Position numbers and translations under genes: made by a program
Source: an uncultured Methylibium sp.
GTDB taxonomy: Bacteria > Pseudomonadota > Gammaproteobacteria > Burkholderiales > Burkholderiaceae_C
Length of the DNA stretch: 64,000 nucleotides
Assembly: GCF_902826655.1 (NCBI RefSeq)
Contig: NZ_CADEFR010000009.1
Coordinates: forward strand, 1 to 64,000
Direction of reading: 5' to 3'
Part shown: positions 18,407-25,954 of the stretch, piece by piece
Layout: each line of letters begins with the position of its first letter
Numbering within the stretch: the stretch's first letter is position 1
The notes under the pieces: generated by a model
Databases searched by the model: none
Told to the model about the DNA's origin: nothing
The model's input: the letters and a program-made list of their open reading frames with translations, nothing else

Positions 18407-19519
18407 TCACGCCTCGCCGCGCTTCATGCGCGCGCGCAGTTCGCCGGCGCGGCCCCGTGCCTTCCACTCCGACAGCTGGCGCTGCCGCTCGAGCGCGCTC
18501 ATCGTGTCGCGCCGCAGCTCGCGCTGCAGCTTGAGGTAGTTGCGCAGCCGGTCCGGCGTCACGCCCTCGTGCACCGCGCAGCCGGGCTCGTCGCCGTGCC
18601 GGCAGTCGCGGAAGCGGCAGCGCAGGCTGAGGGCCTCGACGTCCTCGAAGCCCCGCGCCAGCGCGGCCTCGTCGATGTCGGGCCGCAGCGCGCGCAGGCC
18701 CGGTGTGTCGATCACGCAGGCGCCGCCCGGCAGGCGGTGCAGCGAGCGCGAGGTCGTCGTGTGCTGGCCGCGGTGGTCATGGGCACGCACCGGCCCGGTG
18801 TCCTGCAGGCTGCGCGCCGCCAGCGTGTTGGTCAGCGTGGACTTGCCGGCGCCGGACGAGCCCAGCAGCACGACCGTCTGCCCCGGCACGAGCCAGGGCG
18901 CGAGCGTCAGCGCTGCCTGCGGCGAGGTCGCGTCGACCGCCAGCACCGGCACGGCGGGCCCGACGCGCGCGCGCAGCGCATCGATCTCGTCGGCGACCAG
19001 CGCCTCGCGCGTCGCCGGCTCGGGCGCGACGAGGTCGGCCTTGGTCAACACGACGACCGGCTGCACGCCGTGCTGCGCCAGCAGCAGGAAGCGTTCGAGC
19101 CGGCGCGGATTGAAGTCCGCGTCCAGGCCCATGACGAACAGTGCCGTGTCGACGTTGCTGACCACCGCGTGGCGGCGGCCATCGGCATCGCGGCGCGCGA
19201 CGTGGTTCAGCGGCTCGAGCCGCCGCTCGACCCACAGCCCGCCCTGCGAGTCGCGCGCGCACAGCAGCCAGTCGCCGACCGCCAGCGCGGCGCCGGCCTC
19301 GGACAGCTCGCGCACCAGCCGCGGCAAGGCACGGCCGACGTGCTCGGCGTGGCCGTCGTGGAGTTTCAGGGTCTCGCGGTGCACCTCGACCAGGCGCAGC
19401 AGCCACATGGCGCGCGGGGCCGGGTCAGGCTCCAGCGTGCCGAGCGCTGCATGCAGCGCCGGGGCGAGCGCCAGGCTCCAGCCGATGGGGAGCAGGGGCT
19501 CGAAATCGATCTCGATCAT
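18407..19519 (-). CDS. rsgA: ribosome small-subunit-dependent GTPase A
   Basis: 370-residue circularly permuted GTPase that helps mature the 30S subunit. The motif order is G4 (TKAD), then G1 (GSSGAGKST), then G3 (DTPG), diagnostic of RsgA/YjeQ. An N-terminal OB-like domain precedes the GTPase core, and a C-terminal zinc-binding region CRFRDCRHGDEPGCAVHE follows. The length is slightly above the usual 300-350 residues because of an N-terminal extension. A 14-codon ORF with a strong ribosome site lies upstream. Confidence 0.92.
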   Translation of the reverse strand: MIEIDFEPLLPIGWSLALAPALHAALGTLEPDPAPRAMWLLRLVEVHRETLKLHDGHAEHVGRALPRLVRELSEAGAALAVGDWLLCARDSQGGLWVERRLEPLNHVARRDADGRRHAVVSNVDTALFVMGLDADFNPRRLERFLLLAQHGVQPVVVLTKADLVAPEPATREALVADEIDALRARVGPAVPVLAVDATSPQAALTLAPWLVPGQTVVLLGSSGAGKSTLTNTLAARSLQDTGPVRAHDHRGQHTTTSRSLHRLPGGACVIDTPGLRALRPDIDEAALARGFEDVEALSLRCRFRDCRHGDEPGCAVHEGVTPDRLRNYLKLQRELRRDTMSALERQRQLSEWKARGRAGELRARMKRGEA

Positions 19520-19677
19520 GATGGTTCGGACTCTCGGGCGTGATGACGCTTTCGCCGAAGCGAATGCGCAGCAATCTGCCCGCGCAGCGCGCGCGGCAGG
19601 GCATCAGGTCAGGAGTCGGCCGCGGGCGGAGGCGCGCGGCGGGTCGAAGATCGAAGGGGACTTCGAGCGCCCGGGCT

Positions 19678-19722
19678 TCAGGCGGCAGCCGACGGGAGGA
19701 CGGCAATGTCGGTCTGGCTCAT
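19678..19722 (-). CDS. possible 14-residue leader peptide upstream of rsgA
   Basis: ATG preceded by AAGGAG with an 8-base spacer, then 14 codons (MSQTDIAVLPSAAA) and TGA. It lies about 160 bases upstream of rsgA on the same strand. The ribosome site is stronger than that of many real genes here. There is no runs-of-codon signature of a classic attenuator. It could be a leader peptide, a small protein, or the stub of a lost gene. Confidence 0.25.
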   Translation of the reverse strand: MSQTDIAVLPSAAA

Positions 19723-19822
19723 GTCACGTCTCCTTGCGTCGGTTGAGGGGCGGCCCGGTCGGACCGCAGCGAGGGCGCGAGTGTCGCAGCGCCGGAGTGC
19801 CGCGTCAACGCGACCCGGCATG

Positions 19823-19857
19823 AAAAAGGCCGCGCGGGGCCAGAGCCCGGCGCGGCC
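19823..19857 (-). terminator. intrinsic terminator of the small secreted-protein gene
   Basis: Eight-base-pair stem GGCCGCGC/GCGCGGCC extended by inner GGGC/GCCC pairs; reading leftwards it is followed by TTTTT. It is about 50 bases after the stop at 19906. Confidence 0.75.
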
Positions 19858-19905
19858 GAACAGCGGGGGAGTCTTGTAGCCCGCCGGTATGCAAGCGTTG
19901 CGCGA

Positions 19906-20136
19906 TCAGCAGCTGCGCGCTGCGGTCGCCGTGCAGGCGGCGGCCAGCTGCGTGTCGGCCGGCGCCGCCGCGCTGCGATGGGCGGTGACGACCACGCGCT
20001 CGAGCTGCACGACCTGCGCATGCGGCGACACGGTGCGATGCTGAGCCAGCGCGTCGACACCGACCAGCTGGCCGGCGGTCAGCGCGAGGGCGACGGCAGC
20101 GGCGGCGGCGTGGTGGGTGGAGAAGAGGCTGTTCAT
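19906..20136 (-). CDS. small exported protein with a TonB-box-like segment
   Basis: 76-residue protein that I cannot place in a named family. Residues about 9-33 form a signal peptide (AAAAAVALALTAGQLVGVDALAQ). The mature part of about 43 residues contains VVQLERVVVTAHR, resembling the segment at the start of TonB-dependent receptor plugs, and ends with two cysteines (CTATAARSC). It has its own terminator and an upstream gap, suggesting a monocistronic transcript. A small secreted or peptide-like function is possible. Confidence 0.6.
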   Translation of the reverse strand: MNSLFSTHHAAAAAVALALTAGQLVGVDALAQHRTVSPHAQVVQLERVVVTAHRSAAAPADTQLAAACTATAARSC

Positions 20137-20286
20137 GTCTGGCTCCCGTTCCAGAGACCCGGATCGGGCCTCGATGGAAAGCAGTATCGGCAGCGCCGGA
20201 CCGGCACGCCACGCACATGCGATCAACGGGGCGGAGTGCGGGATGAACGGCGCTGCAGCGCGACGAACCGCAGCGCCGGCAGCGCC

Positions 20287-20318
20287 GAAAAGCCGACGGG
20301 GGCCTCGCGGCCCCCGTC
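20287..20318 (-). terminator. intrinsic terminator of the HiPIP gene
   Basis: Ten-base-pair perfect stem GACGGGGGCC/GGCCCCCGTC with a four-base loop; reading leftwards it is followed by GGCTTTTC. It lies about 25 bases after the HiPIP stop. Confidence 0.7.
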
Positions 20319-20342
20319 GAAACGCACCTGCGGGACCTCGGC

Positions 20343-20648
20343 TCAGGCCTTCTTGGCGTAGGCGCTGCACCATCCTGCGGCAGCGACCTGCTTGCCCGTG
20401 AACAGCGGGCAGCCGCCCGCCGCATCGCCGGCCTTGCCCTGGAACAGCGCGCAGCTGCCGCAGTTCTGGCCGGCGGCGTAGTTCTTGAACTTGGCCTTGT
20501 CGGCCTTGGTGGCATCGTGGACATAGCCGAGTGCAGCGGCCTGGGCGTCCTTCTCGTCGACCCTGGCCTGGGCGTGCGCGCTGCGGGCGCCCAGCACGGC
20601 CAGGCCGGCGGCGGGAATCCATTGGATGAACTGGCGACGGGCTGTCAT
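20343..20648 (-). CDS. high-potential iron-sulfur protein (HiPIP)
   Basis: 101-residue periplasmic electron carrier binding one high-potential [4Fe-4S] cluster. A Tat-type leader (ARRQFIQWIPAAGLAVLG) is followed by a mature protein with the four ligands in HiPIP order: NCGSC, GGCPLF, GWCSAY. Such proteins carry electrons between cytochrome bc1 and a photosynthetic reaction centre or terminal oxidase, and are common in purple betaproteobacteria and their non-phototrophic relatives. The ATG has AGGAG eight bases upstream. Monocistronic with its own terminator. Confidence 0.93.
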   Translation of the reverse strand: MTARRQFIQWIPAAGLAVLGARSAHAQARVDEKDAQAAALGYVHDATKADKAKFKNYAAGQNCGSCALFQGKAGDAAGGCPLFTGKQVAAAGWCSAYAKKA

Positions 20649-20765
20649 CGGGGTCTCCTGTGGAAGTGGGTGGCTGTACAACGCCGGGCCACGGCGGGCC
20701 GACGACCCATGATGCGTCGCGGCGCTGACAGTTCGCCCACGGCGCCGGATACCCGACCGCCGCGC

Positions 20766-21941
20766 TCAGCGTCGGCCGACGAAGGCGTCGCGCGCCCGCT
20801 TGCCGATGAAGGGGTGATCGGTGAAGAAGCCATCCATGCCGAGCTGCAGGAAGGCGCGCACCCAGGCGCCCATGTCGCCCAGTGACGCCGGATCGCTGCC
20901 GGCATCGAACTCGTCGGGCAGGAAGCCGTTCTCGGCACGGAAGGTGTAGGGGTGCACCAGCAGCCCGGCCGCGTGCGCGTCGGCGATCAGGGTCGTGGGC
21001 GTGCCGAGCCGCCCGCCGACCAGCGGCACGATCAGCGTCGAGGCCGGGCCGATGCCGTTGGCGTAGCCGGCCACCTCGGCCAGGCCGGCCGGGCGAGCCA
21101 GGTCGCCGTAGGTGCGCACGTCGCCGGCGACCACGAAGTCCCAGGGCCGCGCCGCCGCGCCGCCGTACAGCTGCACCAGCGGCACGCGCGTCATGCTGCG
21201 CAGCTTCTTCAGGTTCGCCGTCTCGAAGGACTGCACGAAGACCGGCGAGTCGGCGCGCTTGTAGCCGTAGCGGTCGAGCAGGCGCACCAGCGGCTCCTCG
21301 AGCGCCAGGCCGATGCCCTGGAAGTAGCTCGGATGCTTGGTCTCGGGGTAGACGCCGACCGGCTTCGCCTTGCGGGCCTTGACACCGTCGGCACGCGCTT
21401 CCTGGCGACGGCGCTCGTTGGCCCGCTCCACCAGCTGCAGCACCTCCTCGAAGGTCGGCACCTCGAACATGTCGTTGAAGCGCGCGTTGGCCGGGCGCAG
21501 CGCCGGGATGCGCTCGCGCGCGCGCAGGGTCTTCAGCTCGGCCAGCGTGAAGTCCTCGGTGAACCAGCCGGTGATGGCGACGCCGTCGATCGACCGGGTG
21601 GTGCGGCGCGACGCGAACTCCGGGCGCTCGGCCACGTCGGTCGTGGCCTCGCGCAGGCTGCCGTCGGCATTGAGGATCGCGATCGCGTTCTCGTGCCGCG
21701 CGACCAGCACGCCATCCTTGGTGCTGACGAGGTCGGGCTCGACGAAGTCGGCACCCTGCTCGATCGCCAGCCAGTAGGCGGCCAGCGTGTGCTCGGGCAC
21801 GTAGCCGCTGGCGCCGCGGTGGCCGATGACCAGCGGTTCGGCCGTCGAGGGCGGCGGACCGGGACGGTGGCCCGCGGACACGGCGCAGGCGCTGCCGGCG
21901 GCCAGAAGCAGCGCGGCGGTGAGCAGGGAAGCGATTCGCAT
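20766..21941 (-). CDS. glpQ: periplasmic glycerophosphodiester phosphodiesterase
   Basis: 391-residue TIM-barrel enzyme hydrolysing deacylated phospholipids to glycerol-3-phosphate and an alcohol. The signal peptide is about 1-22 and ends near a cysteine, so lipidation is possible. The catalytic HRGASGYVPEHT and the metal-binding EPDLVSTKDGVLVARHE match GlpQ-type enzymes, and the length is typical of the GlpQ rather than the UgpQ branch. The start at 21941 opens the signal peptide directly. No glycerol-3-phosphate transporter is adjacent. Confidence 0.88.
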   Translation of the reverse strand: MRIASLLTAALLLAAGSACAVSAGHRPGPPPSTAEPLVIGHRGASGYVPEHTLAAYWLAIEQGADFVEPDLVSTKDGVLVARHENAIAILNADGSLREATTDVAERPEFASRRTTRSIDGVAITGWFTEDFTLAELKTLRARERIPALRPANARFNDMFEVPTFEEVLQLVERANERRRQEARADGVKARKAKPVGVYPETKHPSYFQGIGLALEEPLVRLLDRYGYKRADSPVFVQSFETANLKKLRSMTRVPLVQLYGGAAARPWDFVVAGDVRTYGDLARPAGLAEVAGYANGIGPASTLIVPLVGGRLGTPTTLIADAHAAGLLVHPYTFRAENGFLPDEFDAGSDPASLGDMGAWVRAFLQLGMDGFFTDHPFIGKRARDAFVGRR

Positions 21942-22069
21942 GCAGAGACTCCAGGGGGTGGCGCAATGGACGCGTACGCTAGGCGGGCGTCGTGACCCGC
22001 GCATGACGTTCCCGTGAAGCGCCGGCTGCGGCAACATCGCGACCATCCGTGATCTCCGAGGAAATGGCC

Positions 22070-22645
22070 ATGAGGATCGCACGCTGGCTGGTGCCGCTGC
22101 TGCTGCTGGGCCTGGCGGCCATGCCCCTGCGCGCGGCCGAGCGCAGCATCGACAAGCAGGTCGTCGTCAACGCGACGCTGGACCAGCTGTGGGCGGCCTG
22201 GACCACGCGCGAGGGGATCGTCGGCTTCTTCGCCCCCGACGCGGTGATCGATGCGCGCGTCGGCGGCGCCTTCCACATCCACATCGACCCGGGCGCTCCG
22301 CCGGGCTCGAAGGGCGCCGACGACATGCGCTACATGGCCCTGCAGCCGAAGCGCATGCTGTCCTTCGACTGGAACGCGCCGCCCAGCCTGCCGGGCGTGC
22401 GGCAGCAGCGCAGCTTCGTCGTGCTGCGCTTCGAGGCGCTGGACGAGCGTCGCAGCCGGCTCACGCTCCACCACACCGGCTGGGGCGACGGTGGCGAATG
22501 GGACCAGGCCTATGCCTACTTCGACCGCGCCTGGGGCCATGTCCTCGCCAACCTGCAGAAGCGCTTCGACAGCGGCCCGGTCGACTGGACGGAGTGGCTG
22601 GCCATGCTGAAGAAGGCGCGCGAGGACGCCGCCAGAAAGCCCTGA
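22070..22645 (+). CDS. exported SRPBCC (START/AHSA1-like) protein
   Basis: 191-residue protein with a signal peptide (about 1-22) and a helix-grip SRPBCC domain that binds a hydrophobic ligand. VNATLDQLWAAWTTREGIVGFFAPDAVIDARVGG is the typical N-terminal strand/helix region of AHSA1-like members. Ligand unknown. GAGGAA lies just before an ATG at 22064, leaving the ATG at 22070 with normal spacing, so that start is used. The tRNA-modifying mnmH gene follows by 10 bases. Confidence 0.8.
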   Translation: MRIARWLVPLLLLGLAAMPLRAAERSIDKQVVVNATLDQLWAAWTTREGIVGFFAPDAVIDARVGGAFHIHIDPGAPPGSKGADDMRYMALQPKRMLSFDWNAPPSLPGVRQQRSFVVLRFEALDERRSRLTLHHTGWGDGGEWDQAYAYFDRAWGHVLANLQKRFDSGPVDWTEWLAMLKKAREDAARKP

Positions 22646-22655
22646 GCCGCCCCGC

Positions 22656-23699
22656 ATGCACCCCCGCCCGACCCGGGTCGACGACCTGCCCGCCTTCGAC
22701 GCCGTCATCGACGTCCGCTCGCCGGCCGAGTTCGCGCTCGATCACATCCCCGGCGCGATCAACTGCCCGGTGCTCGACGACGAGGAGCGGCGCATCGTCG
22801 GCACGATCTACGTGCAGGTGTCGCCCTTCGAGGCACGCCGGATCGGCGGCGCGATGGTCGCGCGCAACATCGCGCGCCACCTGGAGACGCAGTTCCGCGA
22901 CCACCCGAAGACCTGGCGCCCGCTGCTGTACTGCTGGCGCGGCGGCATGCGCAGCGGCAGCTTCGTGACGTGGATGCGACTCGTCGGCTGGGATGCCCAG
23001 CAGCTGCAGGGTGGCTACAAGTCCTGGCGCGCCCACGTGATCGAGCGCATCGCGACGCTCGCACCACGCCTGCCGCTGCGCGTGCTGTGCGGGCCGACCG
23101 GCAGCGCCAAGACGCGCGTGCTGCAGGCCCTGGCCGAGCAGGGCGAACAGGTGCTGGACCTGGAGGCGCTGGCCGCGCACCGGGGCTCCGTCCTCGGCGC
23201 CCTGCCCGGCACCGAACAGCCGACGCAGAAGGCCTTCGAGACCCGGTTGGCGACCGCATTGGCCGGCTTCGACCTCGGGCGCACGGTCTGGGTCGAAGCC
23301 GAGAGCCGCAAGATCGGCCGCATCGGCCTGCCCGATGCCCTGCTGCTGAGGCTGCGCGACAGCCCGGCGGTCGAGATCGCCGCGACGCCTGCCGCACGCC
23401 TGGCCTACCTGCTGCGCGACTACGACTGGCTGGGTGACGACCCGCAGCGACTCGTCGACAAGCTCGGCCTGCTGAAGGGCCTGCAGGCCAACGAGACCCT
23501 GGCGCAGTGGCAGGACTGGGCCCGGGCGCGCGCCCTGCCGCCGCTGTTCGAGGCGCTGATGCGCGAGCACTACGACCCGCTGTACGCCCGCTCGCAAGGC
23601 CAGCACTTCGCCCGCCTCGGCGCCGCGCCGCGCTTCGAGACGGACAACCTCTCGGAGGCCGGAGTCGCTGCGCTGGCGCGCCGGCTCGCGGCCGGCTGA
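22656..23699 (+). CDS. mnmH: tRNA 2-selenouridine synthase
   Basis: 347-residue enzyme (MnmH/SelU/YbbB) that converts 2-thiouridine at tRNA wobble position 34 to 2-selenouridine through a geranylated intermediate. The rhodanese domain (about 1-130) has the catalytic cysteine in LLYCWRGGMRS, and the P-loop domain begins GPTGSAKT near residue 147. The selenophosphate synthetase gene needed to supply its donor is not in this window. Confidence 0.92.
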   Translation: MHPRPTRVDDLPAFDAVIDVRSPAEFALDHIPGAINCPVLDDEERRIVGTIYVQVSPFEARRIGGAMVARNIARHLETQFRDHPKTWRPLLYCWRGGMRSGSFVTWMRLVGWDAQQLQGGYKSWRAHVIERIATLAPRLPLRVLCGPTGSAKTRVLQALAEQGEQVLDLEALAAHRGSVLGALPGTEQPTQKAFETRLATALAGFDLGRTVWVEAESRKIGRIGLPDALLLRLRDSPAVEIAATPAARLAYLLRDYDWLGDDPQRLVDKLGLLKGLQANETLAQWQDWARARALPPLFEALMREHYDPLYARSQGQHFARLGAAPRFETDNLSEAGVAALARRLAAG

Positions 23700-23708
23700 T
23701 CGCCGTGC

Positions 23709-24107
23709 TCAGGGTTCCAGATCGACGAGCGGCAACTGGTCGAGCACGGCACGGACCGCCGCCGGACCGCGCAACGCGGCGAAGCGCGTGAGCTCCTGGC
23801 CGTCGTCCAGCAGCAGGTAGCCCATGCGCCAGCGCGCGAACAGGCGCTCGCCCTCCGACGGGCCGTGGTGCAGCACCTGCAGGGCCTCGTGGCGCGGGTC
23901 GCGCTTCAGACGTTCGATCAGGCCATCGATCTCGGCGAGCGAGCCCTCCACGTACTGGCACACGTGGGCCCCGTCGAACACCAGCACGCCGGTGATCCCG
24001 ACGCGCGCATTGTTGCGGCGGGCCTGGACGGCGACCTCGGCGACCACCTCGAAGGGCTTCTCGCCCGCGATGCGGCTGAGGTAGAGGAACTGAACAAGAG
24101 GCTCCAT
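23709..24107 (-). CDS. BLUF-domain blue-light photoreceptor
   Basis: 132-residue single-domain flavin photosensor. Key BLUF residues are present: Tyr9 (FLYLSR), Asn33 in ARRNNARVGITG, Gln51 in VCQYVEG, and the Trp93/Met95 region in FARWRMGY. Light changes hydrogen bonding between flavin, Gln and Tyr. There is no output domain, so it must act on a partner protein. It is convergent with mnmH and divergent from an FNR-like regulator whose start is 90 bases away, which makes that regulator a candidate partner. Confidence 0.93.
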   Translation of the reverse strand: MEPLVQFLYLSRIAGEKPFEVVAEVAVQARRNNARVGITGVLVFDGAHVCQYVEGSLAEIDGLIERLKRDPRHEALQVLHHGPSEGERLFARWRMGYLLLDDGQELTRFAALRGPAAVRAVLDQLPLVDLEP

Positions 24108-24197
24108 GCGGTCCGTGTGCGGTTTGATTTGCGACGGGCGAGACCTTAAGGGCCGCCCGGCGGCGCCACAATGTCATTTCACATAGCGAGGTCCCGC

Positions 24198-24944
24198 GTG
24201 CCGAAGCCCTGCCCCGCCTCCGTGCCCTGCGCCCACTGCCCGCTGCGCGCCCTGCCGGCGTTCGCGCCGACCACCGAGCCCGAGCAGGTCTTCATCGAGC
24301 AGTTTCGCCAGGGCATGGTGCGCGCCGATCCCGGCGGCGAAGTCCTGCGCGAGCATGCGGCGAGCGACTCGCTCTACACGGTGTTCTCGGGCTGGGCCTT
24401 CCGCTTCAAGACCCTCAGCGACGGTCGGCGGCAGATCCTCAATTTCCTGCTGCCCGGCGACTTCATCGGCCTGCAGGAGCAGTTCGCCGACGGCGCGCCG
24501 CACGGCGTCGAGGCCCTGACCGAGGTGACCCTGTGCCGCTTCCCGAAGGACCGGCTGTGGTCGCTGTACCGCGAGTTCCCGAGCCTCGGCTACGACATCA
24601 CCTGGCTGTCGGCGCGCGAGGAGAACATGACCGACGAGACGCTGCTGTCGGTCGGCCGCCGCAGCGCCAGCGAACGCATCGCCATGCTGCTGATCCACCT
24701 GTTCCGTCGCGCCGAGCGCGTCGGGCTGCGCGACGACCGCGGCGTCGTGTTCCCGGTCAGCCAGCAGCATGTGGCCGACGCGCTGGGCCTGTCGCTGGTG
24801 CACACCAACAAGACCCTGCGCAAGCTGCACCGGCTGGGCCTGCACGAGATCGCCGACGGGCGACTGCGCCTGCTCAATCCGCGGGCGCTGCAGCGGCTGG
24901 CCGACTACGCCGAGCGGCCGATGCGCGCCATTCCCCTGCTCTGA
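24198..24944 (+). CDS. FNR-like Crp-family regulator with a cysteine cluster
   Basis: 248-residue regulator. The GTG at 24198 has GAGG seven bases upstream and gives the family-typical start; an ATG 27 bases earlier has no ribosome site. The N-terminus has Cys5, Cys11 and Cys14 (CPASVPCAHC). A fourth, Cys113 in VTLCRF, aligns with FNR Cys122, so a [4Fe-4S] oxygen- or NO-sensing cluster is plausible. The beta-roll spans about 40-130 and the winged helix includes SQQHVADALGLSLVHTNKTLRKL. It is divergent from the BLUF gene. Upstream TTGAT looks like only half an FNR box. Confidence 0.85.
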   Translation: MPKPCPASVPCAHCPLRALPAFAPTTEPEQVFIEQFRQGMVRADPGGEVLREHAASDSLYTVFSGWAFRFKTLSDGRRQILNFLLPGDFIGLQEQFADGAPHGVEALTEVTLCRFPKDRLWSLYREFPSLGYDITWLSAREENMTDETLLSVGRRSASERIAMLLIHLFRRAERVGLRDDRGVVFPVSQQHVADALGLSLVHTNKTLRKLHRLGLHEIADGRLRLLNPRALQRLADYAERPMRAIPLL

Positions 24945-24953
24945 ACCGCGGCC

Positions 24954-25430
24954 TCAGCCGCGGTGGATGGGGTCGACCCAGAGCACGGTCTCCGGCTTCT
25001 CGACCGGCTCGATGTCCAGGTTGACGGCCGTCGCCTCGCCGTCGCTGCGCACCAGCACGCATTCGAGCTTCTCGTCGCGGCTGGCATTGATCTCCTGGTG
25101 CGGCACGAAGGGCGGCACGTAGATGAAGTCGCCCGGGCCGGCTTCGGCGGTGAACTGCAGCTGCTCGCCCCAGCGCATGCGCGCATGGCCCTTGACGACG
25201 AAGATCACGCTCTCGAGCGGACCATGATGGTGGGCGCCGGTCTTCGCGTCGGGATGGATGTGCACGGTGCCGGCCCACAGCTTCTGCGCGCCGACACGCG
25301 CGAAGGTGATCGCGGCCTGGCGGTCCATGCCCGGCGTCTGCGCGGTGTTCGGATCGAGCTGGCCGGCCGGGATGACGCGCACGCCGTCGTGCTTCCAGCG
25401 GTCGTGCTCAGGGTCGTGCGTCGTGCTCAT
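24954..25430 (-). CDS. cupin-domain protein
   Basis: 158-residue single cupin barrel. Motif 1 reads HIHPDAKTGAHHHGPLESVIFVVKG, with histidines that could bind a metal; motif 2 is PGDFIYVPPFVPHQEIN. No enzyme family is identifiable. It converges with the FNR-like gene, leaving nine bases between stop codons, and is divergent from the cold-shock gene. Confidence 0.82.
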   Translation of the reverse strand: MSTTHDPEHDRWKHDGVRVIPAGQLDPNTAQTPGMDRQAAITFARVGAQKLWAGTVHIHPDAKTGAHHHGPLESVIFVVKGHARMRWGEQLQFTAEAGPGDFIYVPPFVPHQEINASRDEKLECVLVRSDGEATAVNLDIEPVEKPETVLWVDPIHRG

Positions 25431-25560
25431 TCGGGGCTCTCCGGTCTGTTGCGCGAGTGTCACGCATTCCCGGCTCGGCCTGCTTGCGCGCATCGATCGG
25501 CTACACTGCGACCCGTAGATATGCGCAAGACCGTGGTTCTTAGGTGTCTCGGTTCGATCC

Positions 25561-25580
25561 GGTCTTCGGTTCCGAAGGCC
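25561..25580 (+). promoter_or_regulatory. hairpin in the long 5' leader of the cold-shock gene
   Basis: The 247 bases between the cupin and cold-shock genes form a long leader, as is usual for cspA-type mRNAs, whose 5' UTR refolds with temperature. GGTCTTCGG/CCGAAGGCC is a nine-pair near-perfect inverted repeat (one G-T pair). A TACACT at about 25502 might be a -10 element, but I see no good -35. Confidence 0.35.
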
Positions 25581-25677
25581 GTCTGGTTCGTCTCCCCCAG
25601 GTAGCGTTTCTTGAGTGTCTCTGCACGGGCATGGCATGTCGCCGCGCCTGCATCTTTGTTCGATCGATAGGAATGTT

Positions 25678-25887
25678 ATGAGCGTGCAAACCGGCACCGT
25701 GAAGTGGTTCAACGAAGCCAAGGGCTTTGGATTCATCGCCCAGGACGGCGGTGGCGCCGATGTCTTCGCGCATTTCCGCGACATCACCGGCACGGGCTTC
25801 AAGACCCTGCAGGAGAACCAGCGCGTCGAATTCGAGGTGAAGCAAGGCCAGAAGGGCCCGCAAGCCGCGAACATCCGCCCGCTGTAA
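25678..25887 (+). CDS. CspA-family cold-shock protein
   Basis: 69-residue single OB-fold protein that binds single-stranded nucleic acid and melts RNA structure. RNP1 (KGFGFI) and RNP2 (VFAHF) are both present, with the conserved start [12 protein letters not shown]. The ATG is preceded by AGGA at 7 bases. It has a long untranslated leader and a strong terminator, as expected for a monocistronic cold-inducible gene. Confidence 0.95.
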   Translation: MSVQTGTVKWFNEAKGFGFIAQDGGGADVFAHFRDITGTGFKTLQENQRVEFEVKQGQKGPQAANIRPL

Positions 25888-25913
25888 TCCAGCGAGCGCT
25901 GAAGCGCCTGAAG

Positions 25914-25939
25914 AAACGCGGCCTCGGCCGCGTTTTTTT
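25914..25939 (+). terminator. intrinsic terminator of the cold-shock gene, possibly bidirectional
   Basis: ACGCGGCC/GGCCGCGT stem followed by a run of seven Ts on the plus strand. On the minus strand the same stem is followed by TTCTTC, so it may also end the leftward methionine synthase transcript that stops at 25955. Confidence 0.85.
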
Positions 25940-25954
25940 GTGCCTGCGCGGACC

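Larger units (their letters stand above)
19520..19905. other. 386-bp intergenic region upstream of rsgA
   Basis: This region holds the terminator of the small secreted-protein gene at its right side, a very short ORF with an excellent ribosome site (19678-19722), and presumably the rsgA promoter, which I cannot locate precisely. Longer frames through it have no family resemblance and poor codon use. Confidence 0.4.

Noticed and set aside
19425-19706. Minus-strand frame running from the rsgA leader into rsgA
   Set aside because: It overlaps rsgA out of frame and is Arg/Pro/Ala-rich without recognisable domains.
24120-24135. FNR box upstream of the FNR-like gene
   Set aside because: Only a TTGAT half-site is visible; the partner ATCAA is missing at the required spacing.
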